A stretch of 64,000 bases of DNA from contig CAICTM010000212.1 in NCBI GenBank assembly GCA_903772945.1, forward strand, positions 1 to 64,000. The letters run 5' to 3'. Every line of letters starts with the position of its first letter. Position 1 is the first letter of the stretch. Below the pieces are notes generated by a model, which worked only from the letters and a program-made list of their open reading frames with translations, was not told the origin of the DNA and searched no databases. Shown here in pieces: positions 39,591-49,492 of this stretch. The stretch comes from Seminavis robusta (Eukaryota; Bacillariophyta; Bacillariophyceae; Naviculales; Naviculaceae). Position numbers and translations under genes: made by a program.

Positions 39591-41226
39591 AACCCAAGCC
39601 CTAATGTTCCAGGATTTACAGACGCACAATTGCCTTTTCAAAGAACCTCGTTCGGTTGCTACAGAAGTGCGTGGGGCCCAAACAAATGCATTGGCTTGGG
39701 TTGACAGAACTAAGCTTTGCTACGGGTACTAGTACCGGTACCGGTAGGCAGCCCTGAGGCTGACCATCAGCCAGCGGAATCAATCAAGATCCAACTTTCA
39801 AAGTCAATACTAGTATTCGGAACTACCAAATGGTTGATTTGAAACAACTTTTTACTTATGTATTGAAGCATGCATTTTGAAACATTTTTTGTGAAGAAGG
39901 TGCAAGAGGGCAGAGAATAATGCATTCGGTCTTGGGAAAGACTGAGGAGGGACAATCGACTCAGAAGGTATCCAGTTGCGCAACTTGTTTCCCTCTCCCG
40001 AGCAATCTCCTGTTGCTTGCATCATGGCACCAACAAGAGGCGGTGGCTTTGTTGGCTTCCTGAAGAGTGGTATCAAGCCTACTACCGCACACGTGAGGAT
40101 GGCAGCTGGCAATTTCGTCGAGACCTATCGTTGTCCCAAGGCAGTCTCTCTGGGTACTTTCGCGAATCCATGGCCGAAACCATCAACACCATTCCTCCAA
40201 GCATTGTGGCCGCGACAGTTGCGAGATTCAGGATGGCTGGACTACTATGATTTGATGCTCGCGCAGACTTTGGTTGTGTGGGCAGGATTTCCGTCGCGGC
40301 TCTCTTAGCGCCCTTGCGTCCCAGCGTCAAGCGAAGTGGCGAAATCGGCAGGAAGTGAATGTAGAACATTATTGCTCCGAGTGGCTACAACACAACAATG
40401 GGGGTCTCACGGGTGGGAGGAGTGCAACCTGTAGCGAATTCGTACGTCCTCGTTGTTGGGTGTCGGTGAGCATTTTGAGTGGCAACGGCTGTGGCAACAG
40501 ATACTATGCCTACTTTGCAAGGTGGATCTGGCTTGGTGAGGATGCGTTGATTGTTCGATTGACTGATTGATTGAATTCAAGGATGCAGCTATGATTCATC
40601 GTTCGATTCATCATTCGCTTCGTACATCGCGAACCGGTTGCAGCGAACATTGGCTTCCCCTTCTTGTGAGAGCTTTGTGATACCTGGTACTACATGTAGT
40701 AGTGTCGAGGTGTTGACACCGTTGGTCAACTGAGTAAGTCGAGATTACTCAGGTACTGTACCTGGTGTGTACATGATTCGATCAATAATTCATTGGTTGA
40801 ACTTCGGATGGTGCGGTACGGCGGAATACATAACGTTCTACCAAAGCCAGCTTCTTCAGCGTTTTCAGAGTGACTGTGACTGAGACTCCAGTCAGTTCAT
40901 GTTCCATGCGAACTGCGAGCTGCGAGCCACCTCGAGCCACCTCTGACATCAAAAGGCAGCAGAAGGTTCTCGCTGCCTTCTTGCTGCCGTACGGTACTAT
41001 GTACCTTTGTGAATTGAGTTGCGAGGTTGCGACTGCTTCTCAATTCCTTGATCGTTGGGGAGGATTCCCTTGTTCTCGCGTTCAAGATTCCAGTTTGGAA
41101 GTGGTCTCAGTCTGGCTGAGGTTCGGAATACTTCAGTGGGTTCTCTTTCGGGTCGTATCTGCCAAAAGCACAAGATAAAGTACTAGCTAGTACTGATGAG
41201 TATGCCACAAAAACAACACTGGAGCC
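39591..41226. other. Gene-poor 1.6 kb region
   Basis: A short open stretch at about 40020-40250 (EEWYQAYYRTREDGSWQFRR) has a protein-like look but no ATG and no continuation; it may be a gene remnant. GGTACCGGTA palindromes occur at about 39728-39745. No gene is supported. Confidence 0.4.
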
Positions 41227-41964
41227 ATGGATACAACTGCAAAGACTCAAAGCTCGAAGGAGGATTCATCTGATGGTACCCCGGCCGTAGCCGCAAGGGC
41301 GACCACCATTCTCACCGGAGAGCAAAGTGATTTCACGTCGGCAACATGGACGGAAGATTCACAGCACCAAGATGATCAAGAAGCGTCCATTCCGGCTGAA
41401 ATCAAAACCACGAAAGGAACTGAGCCCGATCTAGAGAATCCCACACCCAAGGGGAAACAAACAACAAACTTGGTTCTTGAGCGCCGTGCTAAGCTTTTCC
41501 AGGGCTGCCGCACATTTTCTGTGCACAAGAACGGAGAAAAGGTTGGAACGCTGTGCAACGGAGGAACCAGAGTCGTCCGGGACGTCGCCAAGGGCGACTG
41601 CGTTGAGATTTCCTACGAAGGATCACACAGGGCATCTTATAACACTCTGGTGTTGGTTGTCAACAGCACCAGTAGACCCTTGAGTTGTCGTCTCAAAAAG
41701 ACCGGGGATGTCTCCTTTTACTTGGTCCTCGTGGGAGCTCTGATTTTCATGGCGTCCGTGCTTGCTGGATACACCTATGGAATGCTGGCGCTTCCGGTAT
41801 CACTTCTCTTGGCCAGTTCTAGCCTCTACAAGTATTGTCGGGACAGTGAGTTTCGAAAGGAAATTGTCCCCTGCAACTCCAACAATCGTGATATTGAAGA
41901 ATACAGTTTGCTGCTGGTCGAGCATCGGCCAGCACAGACTCGCAGTGTCGCTCCTCTGGGATGA
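41227..41964 (+). CDS. Hypothetical protein with C-terminal hydrophobic hairpin
   Basis: 245 aa from the ATG at 41227. Not recognised. Residues 1-80 are polar, Thr/Ser/Glu-rich. Residues 90-150 contain a small beta-rich part (FQGCRTFSVHKNGEKVGTLC). Two hydrophobic helices follow (FYLVLVGALIFMASVLAGYT and GMLALPVSLLLASSSLY), then a short basic/acidic tail. The topology suggests an N-terminal cytosolic domain and a hairpin anchor. It lies 307 bp upstream of the START-like gene on the same strand, without sign of co-transcription. Confidence 0.6.
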   Translation: MDTTAKTQSSKEDSSDGTPAVAARATTILTGEQSDFTSATWTEDSQHQDDQEASIPAEIKTTKGTEPDLENPTPKGKQTTNLVLERRAKLFQGCRTFSVHKNGEKVGTLCNGGTRVVRDVAKGDCVEISYEGSHRASYNTLVLVVNSTSRPLSCRLKKTGDVSFYLVLVGALIFMASVLAGYTYGMLALPVSLLLASSSLYKYCRDSEFRKEIVPCNSNNRDIEEYSLLLVEHRPAQTRSVAPLG

Positions 41965-42271
41965 GCCAACCTGGCCTTACACGTCCATTTGTACACATCC
42001 ATACTGTAGTTGATCGATCTTCTAAAATAGCTCGCCACTGGTATCATCTCGATCGTTCTCCAGCATTCGGACGAGTGATGAAATACTGTGTGCGGGGTTG
42101 GTTCGGCCACGTTGAGAGCACAGTTCACCACTGTTGAACAGCGTTGACCCAGCGAAACCGTGGGACGTATTCAGGCAGTCCGGTGTTTCCAAAGACCAAT
42201 GCGTTTGGCTCACAATCTGAACAACGTAGACACACACTCCCACTGTTTTGCGAAAGCTCCTGATCTCTACC

Positions 42272-43159
42272 ATGACAAAGAAAGACTCCTCCGGTAATCT
42301 TGGCGTCAAGCTTGCATGGTTTGCGGCAGCCGTATCAGCGTTAGTGGCGCCTCTAGCCGGCGTCTTGGTTGCGCTCCCTTCCACATGGGCTCCAGGGACA
42401 GTTGGCGGCCTCCTGGGTGAAGAAATGCTGGACACGCACCAGAAAGCAAAGGACTATGCGGACCGTTCCATCCAGGAAGCCCTTCAAATATGGGCAGAGT
42501 CAACCACCAACTGGCAAGTAATGCTGGACATGAACGAGCCCCACAACAACATGACCCTGGAAGCACGGCGGATCACCGAGGGCCCCTTTTCCAAGTCAGG
42601 TGTCTTGTTGACGCGTCAAGTGGGCCGGGTTCCTGGTGTTTCTGCTCAGGATCTCTACGACTTTTTGATTTCCCCCGAGGGCTTTGCTGTCATTGATCCA
42701 ATGTCCGATCCAGTGGACTTTGACAAGTACATTGAACGTATCCCCAATTGGCGTCGAGGTGGCAGGTTGGAAGTTGGAGAATCTTACGTTCCATCCTCAT
42801 CCTTCAGCAACGAACTTTTATTTGTGGTGTTGAACACTTTTCTACCTGCAGAACGGCTCTTTGTCTCCAAGTCAATCTTGCATCCTTCCCGACCAGGGCA
42901 CAGCATCTTTTATGATGGCGACCGAGTCGCTGCCGGGGAGAATGGAAACCGTACTCGAGTCATCAACACATATGCCTTGCAAGTCTCTGACAGTGCTGAT
43001 GGGGTTGCCGAAGTCAAGATCATCGGATACATTGATGGGTTTCCCGCATGGGATTTCCTCATAAACTATCTGACTTGCAAGATTGGCCCATCCGAGTTCT
43101 TTCCTCGGCTGCATGCTGCGCTAGAAGCACGGCGAACAGCAGACCTAGATGTGATGTAG
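42272..43159 (+). CDS. START-like lipid-binding domain protein
   Basis: 295 aa starting at the ATG at 42272 (the frame opens upstream only with TTG). A hydrophobic helix at residues 12-36 (LAWFAAAVSALVAPLAGVLV) is a signal anchor. Residues about 95-290 resemble a START/Bet v1-like fold: LLTRQVGRVPGVSAQDLYDF and LISPEGFAVIDP at the first helix-grip elements, ERLFVSKSILHPSRPG, and VINTYALQVSDSADGVAEVK-IIGYIDGFPAWDFLINYL near the end. START domains carry sterols or phospholipids between membranes. The match is by pattern only, so another helix-grip family is possible. Confidence 0.6.
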   Translation: MTKKDSSGNLGVKLAWFAAAVSALVAPLAGVLVALPSTWAPGTVGGLLGEEMLDTHQKAKDYADRSIQEALQIWAESTTNWQVMLDMNEPHNNMTLEARRITEGPFSKSGVLLTRQVGRVPGVSAQDLYDFLISPEGFAVIDPMSDPVDFDKYIERIPNWRRGGRLEVGESYVPSSSFSNELLFVVLNTFLPAERLFVSKSILHPSRPGHSIFYDGDRVAAGENGNRTRVINTYALQVSDSADGVAEVKIIGYIDGFPAWDFLINYLTCKIGPSEFFPRLHAALEARRTADLDVM

Positions 43160-43397
43160 GACATCCTTAAAGACCAATATTTATTTAAGTTTTAGGCAGC
43201 TGTCACAATCATGTGTCGCGGTACCGCATCCTGCAGGATCACATATTGGACAAGCATTGTTGGCAAACCGTGCCTGTCGATACGGGTAACGCCAGCCTCA
43301 ACTCGAACTTCATTCATAGATGATTCTATGGCTGGCTAGTTAGTCGGGCTCATGTATGTAGATATTAGGATTCCTGGCCAGCAACATGCAGTTGTAG

Positions 43398-44165
43398 TTA
43401 ACTTTTTCGTTTCCGTTTATCATCTGGGGCATGAAAGTTTTCTCGATCGTAAAAGCACCGCAACAACCTAATGGCTTGATCCTTGAGGACGCCTTCCACA
43501 ACCGGAAATGGTTTGTCTGTAGTTCCATCATCATCATTTTCATCCGGAGTGGTACCGGTAGTGTTATTGGTAGTACTATTGGTTGCCGCGTGCAAGGAAA
43601 GAATGGACCCACATCCTCCAAATCGATCATTGTGACACCCAAAAATCACCTTTCCAATTCCAACGGTGGCCAAGGCTGCACTGCACATGATGCAAGGTTC
43701 ACAGGTCACGTAGAGATGGCATTGGGAGAGAATGGAAATGGGATAAACTTGACCAGATCCCCAACCGTCATCCATGGCATCCTTTTCTTCCTGCAGAGCC
43801 TTTTGTTGTTCTGGGGTGGTGGCGGATTGTGCCATAATGTAGGGAGGGAGCCGCAATTGATCCGAGGAGACCCCCAATGTCAACATGCGATCCACGGCCA
43901 CAATTTCGGCATGACGACTGGCATCTCGGGTGGCATTGACTTGATTGGCCCCATGCGACACAATGGTTCCTCTAGTAGTGTCATTTGGCAAGACAATGAC
44001 ACATCCCACCGGAACTTCACCAATGGCCAAGGCTGCTTTGGCCACCTTTAATGCTTGTCGCATAAAGTAGATATCGTCATTGTTTTCCTCATTCAATTTG
44101 TTGCCTTTCAAGTTGGAGCTATCATCCATCTTGGAAGTAGAGGTATCATTATTATTGTTTGCCAT
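43398..44165 (-). CDS. tRNA adenosine-34 deaminase, ADAT2/TadA type
   Basis: 255 aa from the ATG at 44165; the frame continues up to another ATG at 44285, which would add 40 residues of weak character. The zinc-dependent deaminase core is complete: FMRQALKVAKAALAIGEVPV-GCVIV, then ASRHAEIVAVD with the catalytic His-Ala-Glu, then VTCEPCIMCSAALATVGIGK with the two zinc cysteines (PCxxC), and IFGCHNDRFGGCGSILSLH. This order is typical of the catalytic subunit that converts A34 to inosine in tRNA anticodons, working with an ADAT3 partner in eukaryotes. A cytidine deaminase of another kind is less likely because of the GEVPVG and FGGCGS motifs. Confidence 0.85.
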   Translation of the reverse strand: MANNNNDTSTSKMDDSSNLKGNKLNEENNDDIYFMRQALKVAKAALAIGEVPVGCVIVLPNDTTRGTIVSHGANQVNATRDASRHAEIVAVDRMLTLGVSSDQLRLPPYIMAQSATTPEQQKALQEEKDAMDDGWGSGQVYPISILSQCHLYVTCEPCIMCSAALATVGIGKVIFGCHNDRFGGCGSILSLHAATNSTTNNTTGTTPDENDDDGTTDKPFPVVEGVLKDQAIRLLRCFYDRENFHAPDDKRKRKS

Positions 44166-44402
44166 CGGTTCCTCTGTTGGTTCTTCTTGTGGTTCAGTGT
44201 GGGGCTGAGACGCCCAGATTAAAAAGATCCGTGGACAGTGGGGCTTTAGGGTTGAGGTTGCATCTTCTAAAGAGACACCTCGCATCTCGGGGCGAGAGAA
44301 GGCATGACATACCAGGGTTACTCCGCATTTTGTCTATTTAAGGCTATTGTATCTGATTACAGAGTTGCCTAAATGTTCTATGCTCCTTTGTAAAAGTGGC
44401 TT

Positions 44403-44650
44403 ATGTCTCACAATGTCTCACAATGTCTCACAATGTCTACCAATATTTCACAATGTCTCACAATGTCTACCAATGTCTCACTTTGTCTACACAGTACAGT
44501 AAAACAGTACAAAAATGTCTCACTTTGTCTACCAATGTCTCACAATGTCTCACAATGTCTCACAATGTCTCACTTTGTCTACCAATGTATCACTTTGTCT
44601 ACTAATGTCTCCTAATGTCGCACAATGTCTACTTTGTCTACTTATGTCTA
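44403..44650 (+). repeat. 10-bp minisatellite (CACAATGTCT)n
   Basis: About 25 units of a 10-bp motif with variants CACAATGTCT, ACCAATGTCT and CACTTTGTCT. The chance reading frames through it repeat every ten residues and are not genes. Confidence 0.85.
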
Positions 44651-44723
44651 CTAACTGTGTGTAGACATTTACACTTAATCGCCAAAACACTTTCCCAAAC
44701 AGACAAAATGCCGAGTAACCCAG

Positions 44724-45128
44724 GTACTGGACCGTCCGACGGTTTTCACTCAGGATTTAAAAGCTTCCACCACTGATTAAAAACTTGATCACCACAATTA
44801 ACGGATTGTTTCTTAAGGTATTGTTTAAGGGATAGTAAACGATTTAAAGGCTTGTTGTTAAAAGGGATTGTGTATTTATGGGATTGTTTAGGGGATAGTT
44901 GAAGAAATAGGGGATAGTTCTTTGGTGTTTCCATTTGGCGTTAAGGGATTGTTTAAGGGATAGTCCAAGATTTAAAGGATTGTTTTAAGGGATTGTTTCT
45001 TTAAGGGATTGTTTAAGGGATAGTTGATGAGTTAAGGGATTGTTTAAGGGATTGTTTTAATCGGTCATCAGTCGTGGCAATTTCAAGTTTTTAAAATCCT
45101 GTGTGAAAACCGTCGGACGGTCCTGTAC
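44724..45128. mobile_element. MITE-like element with minisatellite interior
   Basis: Bounded by about 39-bp terminal inverted repeats (44724-44762 and 45089-45128) with GGACCGTCCGACGGTTTTCA in both, differing at a few bases. The interior is built of units such as TTAAGGGATTG and TTTAAGGGATAG and has no coding capacity. The ends match the solo copy at 1176-1203. No clear target-site duplication was found; GTAC next to each end is part of the repeat itself. Confidence 0.75.
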
Positions 45129-45618
45129 ACTGTACCAGGTACATGTAGCCAATATCGTTGCTACTAGCCCTTCCGTTCCTCACCGAAATGTTATCTCCAA
45201 TACCTTGAATCGTGTCCGTCAACTGCTAAAATTATAATTCTGAACGAGGAACTCTCCCTTTCTAGGATGAGCTCAATACTGTCGAGCAGTGAGGCACCCT
45301 TTAGAAGATGTGCTATTGGCAAGCGGCAAAGGAGTAAATCATGTTCGTAGAGTCTATTTCGTACGGTTGACTCTTCTTGTTGACAGTAAATCAACCATAA
45401 CTAGTTCATTTGTTCATCCATTGATTGTACATGATCTACAATTATTTTTGCTAGTATTCTTTGCCACTTTTGTATGGGTTGTGCTGTACAAGATCATTGG
45501 AGTTTTGATGCAGTCTCTTCCTGTTCATACAGTTTCCAAATTCCGTTCTACTTCTTGGGTGGTTCACAGTTTTGTCTGCTGGGTGGCTGATTGTGTGCAT
45601 CATATTGTGTCCTCTCAT

Positions 45619-46859
45619 TCATTCAGTCTGCCATCCCATTGTTGGAAAGCGCTCATTAAGCATGGAACTGATTTGACTGGCAGTCTCTTCAACAGCACGA
45701 CCAGTGACTATAGATTGTGGCGCAACAATTGTGAGAAATTCTCTTGCAAGCATGCATCGAACAGTAATAAAACCATTGGATATGATGTACAAGGTTGTCC
45801 ATGCAAGTTAAACGTACCATCAATTTCAGTAAACCCATGTTCATCTGCCAGTCTCCTTGCTTTGGCTAGATCTTTCTTGAGATAGCCCCAGTCGGCATAT
45901 GTTGATTCTCCACCAGGAATATTGTCAAGTTGTCTTTCCAATCTTGTTTCTCTTATTCGCTGCAAATCAATAGGATTGAGTGTCAAGCAAAATACTTTTT
46001 TCGGATCAACATCAAAAAGTTGTTTGGGTGGATCTAATTCGAGCACCAAAGGGATGTTGGACACTTTGAGTGCCTGTGACTGAGACAAGAACACTGACAG
46101 GGGTGTCTTTCCTGTTCGACTGACTCCAACCAAGACAATATCAGCTTCTGGTAATAACCACGGTGCCATGCCATCATCAGCTTTCAAGGTAAATTCAATG
46201 GCATCGACTTGGCTATAATAGAGCTCTGTCAATTCTCGACGGGCTGGGGTGCGAGTGCCAGGACCCGCCATGCCAATGGGTTCTCGTTGAAAAAATTCTG
46301 TCATGAGATCAAACATGGGTCCCAACAGGTCAACATGGGACAGACCTGCCTCTTCACACAAATCCACTACCAATTGTCGCATTTTGGGATCGGCAAAGGT
46401 AGACACAACCATAGAATTGCGTTCCGCAGCTCGTTCGATAATGGGAGCGACTTCTTCTGGTTTGCGAATGAAGGGATACAAATGTTTTTGGGTCAATTCA
46501 CATGGATCTTCGTCGTCAAATGCCGTGTATCGTTCGTCGCAGCCATTGAACTGTGTCAGTGATTTCTCCACAGCACTCTTGGCTGTCACGCCTGTAGTGT
46601 CACTCAGAATGACAATGCTCTGACCACGAGGACGTTGTCGAGTTGATCCCAGCGGCCCCAAAATGGATTTAATCATTTCTTCATCATCTTCGCTACTAGC
46701 ACCATCCGGCTTGACATAGAAACTCATGTGAAGACAGGTGGATGTTGTGCGAAATTGCTTTGGTTGAAGGGATGGCTCGTTAGAAGCAGATGGTAGAAAA
46801 CTGGCCGCTCTGCCAGGCAGAACCATGATTGTAAAGAAGCTTATCAGTAACCGTCTCAT
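45619..46859 (-). CDS. PPDK regulatory protein (bifunctional kinase/phosphorylase)
   Basis: Exon 1 46859-45818 and exon 2 45707-45619 over a 110-nt intron (GTACGT...CTATAG) in phase 1, 376 aa. The N-terminus is MRRLLISFFTIMVLPGRAAS with an AASF plastid motif. The core is the DUF299/PSRP family: IVILSDTTGVTAKSAVEKSL, AGPGTRTPARRELTELYYSQ-VDAIEFTLK, and the P-loop VLVGVSRTGKTPLSVFLSQ. The short last exon supplies the conserved end EIDVTGRAVEETASQI; without splicing the protein would lose it. The enzyme phosphorylates and, with phosphate, dephosphorylates pyruvate phosphate dikinase, switching it off and on in response to ADP and light in plants. In diatoms this fits plastid pyruvate/PEP metabolism. 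Confidence 0.88.
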
Positions 46860-47202
46860 GCTGTTGTTTGGATGGAAGTGGCTATTGACGATAATGAGGT
46901 GGGTTCTATGGGGTTTTAGAAGAGGCGCTGATGGATTTTTGGCATCCAGCCAAGTCCCTCTTCTCCTTGACGGTTGACGACGGTACCGGTACGGTAACTG
47001 TAGGGTTGGAGATACGAACCGTCAGGTCGGATGGAAGTCTGGAAGAGCACCCCACCGAAAGATATGCTGGGAGCCAAGACCCTTCTTCGAACATCAACAT
47101 AACCTGAAGCGGCAGCAAGTATTGAGGTGGGTCCTCTACGCTGCAACTGTGGGTTGTTCTCATAATCTTGTTTTAGCGGTTGTTGATTGATAGTACAAAA
47201 AA
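46860..47202. other. Shared upstream region of two divergent genes
   Basis: Between the PPDK regulatory protein (minus) and the DUF899 gene (plus). No distinct element seen. Confidence 0.35.
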
Positions 47203-47958
47203 ATGTCTCCAGCGGCAACTGTTTCGAACGACGTCGATGGCGACGGCAACAAGAAGGCCAAGATCCACAAAGTGGTCCCACACGAAGAATGGGTCCAAGC
47301 GCGCAAGGAACTCTTGGAGGCTGAAAAAGAGTTCTCCAAGAAGAAGGCAGAGCTAGCCCAGAAACGTCGTGACATGCCATGGGAAGAAGTCAAGGAAGAC
47401 TACGAGTTTGAAATGACTGGAGGCAAGGTTGTCAAGTTGTCGGAGCTCTGTCAAGGCGAAGATGGCACCGTGATCATTCAGCATTTCATGTTCAAGGGTG
47501 GTGACAATGGATGCCATCTCTGCAGCTTCTTCTTGGATGGCTTCAATAGCATCTATCCCCATCTCAAGCCGCGCGCCAACTTTTGCGCCGTTGCCCTGGC
47601 ATCTCCCGAAGATCTCGAGAAAGTCGGTAAGAAGAAGGGATGGAACTTTCAAATGGTATCGGCTCGCAAAAACACCTTTCAAAAGGACTATGGTGTTAAC
47701 TGGGGGCAAGATGACGTAGATAGCGGCTCAGCCCTTTACAACTACGGAAAGCAGCAGTGGAAGTTTGGGACCATGGCTCCTGGAATTTCCGTGTTCAAAA
47801 AGGCCGACGGCAAGGTTTACCATACCTACAGTACCTACGCCGCTGGATTGGCCGATTTGAACGCTACCTTTGCTCTCTTGGATATCACTCCCACCGGCCG
47901 CAGCGAGACCGGTGGATCGAACAACATGTGGTGGGTGAAGCAGAAAGAGAACTATTGA
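47203..47958 (+). CDS. DUF899 thioredoxin-like protein
   Basis: 251 aa, intronless, ATG at 47203. It matches the DUF899 family in order: PHEEWVQARKELLEAEKEFS, RRDMPWEEVKEDYEFE, LSELCQGEDGTVIIQHFMF, GCHLCSFFLDGFNSIYPHL (a CxxC at residues about 104-107), then VSARKNTFQKDYGVNW, APGISVFKKADGKVYHTYST and a final WW. DUF899 proteins have a thioredoxin-like fold, and the CxxC suggests dithiol-disulfide exchange. The substrate is unknown. No signal peptide, so it is likely cytosolic. Confidence 0.85.
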   Translation: MSPAATVSNDVDGDGNKKAKIHKVVPHEEWVQARKELLEAEKEFSKKKAELAQKRRDMPWEEVKEDYEFEMTGGKVVKLSELCQGEDGTVIIQHFMFKGGDNGCHLCSFFLDGFNSIYPHLKPRANFCAVALASPEDLEKVGKKKGWNFQMVSARKNTFQKDYGVNWGQDDVDSGSALYNYGKQQWKFGTMAPGISVFKKADGKVYHTYSTYAAGLADLNATFALLDITPTGRSETGGSNNMWWVKQKENY

Positions 47959-49492
47959 GTCGAGTATCTTGACCCATAAGGAGATCAAGTACATGCAGCG
48001 AAATTGACCTCGTCATTGAGCTTTTGCCATTATTTGGTCTTTCACATTAACCACTCTAAAGTGAGTCCTCATTACATTATCTACCTGTGTCCCCAGAAGT
48101 TAGCGAAGGAGCCAAGGCCTTCAGAGCATGTAGCGGGCGATTCCGAAAGTTCTGCAATGGCCTTTTTTTAATGTGAAATGAGGCCAGCGATTGAATTCTA
48201 GTAGCTAGAACACACCGTCAGCTGGGAGAGGTGAGTTGCCCAAGTCGAGGTAGGAAATCTATGGGCCACGAAAACTGAATGGCCCTTCATACCGCTACTT
48301 TTGGGAGCATAATTCCTCCCTCCCAGAACAGCAACTGCCGATCTTTATTTGGCTGCCAGCAGAGTGGTGACACATTTCAACCTTCTCGCCAGCCGAAGTG
48401 CTGTGGGGTGTGGCTGGGGATGTTGCTTGCAAACTAAAGGTATCAGTGGCGAAGCTCTGGAGACGGTGGACGAGAGATATTGTAAAGGGAGCTGCACCTG
48501 AGACCAGTAGCCATAAACGTCGGACAAAGTGGGTGGTGACTTGGCTTTGCTTCTGCAAGGATTTAAAACCGGAACGTACACGCATTGCGCTTTGCGAGGA
48601 CCAGTTTACTATCTAACAAGCTACTGGTACCGGTACCGGTACCAGGTAACAGGATGTCCATGTCTTCTAAAGGCCCTAGCTGCCGGTACCGGTACATGTA
48701 GCTAGTCATAGACAAGCTTGAGAGCTGCAAGTTATTGTCTGCAGTCTGCACTAGCTAGTAGCATACCTTTACGGTCCATCGTTTATTAAATCTTCTGCTT
48801 TGGACGGATGATCTCTATCCACAGCTTTGCTTGTAGGCTGGCCAGGCAGCACAGGAGTAGCCGCCGGTATCTAGCTGCATCTCCTGTAAAAGTAAAAGTA
48901 AATTTTCAAATTTTCATGCAACACCACAAGCCTCTTTTTCACTGACAAATGACAAATTACTGCTCTAGCTAGAGCTGGAGTGCAAAATCTACCATTACTC
49001 AATTGAAATTGTGGAAATAATTGGAAATAGATAAGCGTGTGAAAGCAGTCTTCCAACCCTCCTCGGACAAAACCTCAGGGATACGAATGCCGAGGACACA
49101 TCTGTAAAACGAAAGTCTGGCTAACAGGCTAACAAGACTTAGTGGTCCATTGTCTTCTTTCATTTGATATATCTAAAAGAGAAGCTTTTTGGGTTGCCGA
49201 GAACATCAGGGATTTAGAAGAGGCACTGCCACTTTTGCCAAAGAGGTGGAAAAAGCTCCCGCGTTAAATCTAGGCAGTCTTTTGTGTGGCCACGTCATCT
49301 TTGATCTTTGATTGATAATGACATTGTTGTCAGAAGAGCCCAAGGCAACCACCGGTACCTGCAAGCTTACCGTACTCCCTCTTGTGATCCACCTCCTCGC
49401 TTTCTCCCACAAACACACTATACATATAAAACACAAGCAGTCTACTACAGTACGGTACCTGGTAGGTGTTTCGTCGGCGAGAGCTGCATACG
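47959..49492. other. Intergenic 1.5 kb
   Basis: No supported gene. An 18-bp run of GGTACC hexamers lies at 48626-48643, and several CTAGCTAG palindromes follow. Confidence 0.45.
48626..48643. repeat. GGTACC hexamer array
   Basis: Three uninterrupted GGTACC units, a self-complementary hexamer also expanded at 63522-63556. Confidence 0.8.

Noticed and set aside
39976-40308. Possible short genes near 40 kb
   Set aside because: Overlapping frames without a good start or continuation; at most a remnant.
44396-44615. Open frames of 69-70 aa with MSHNV repeats
   Set aside because: They are chance readings of a 10-bp minisatellite.
44403-44650. CRISPR-like array
   Set aside because: The units are contiguous 10-mers without spacers, in a eukaryotic genome.
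45289-45885. 198-aa plus-strand frame
   Set aside because: It overlaps the 3' exon and intron of the PPDK regulatory protein on the other strand and lacks family features.
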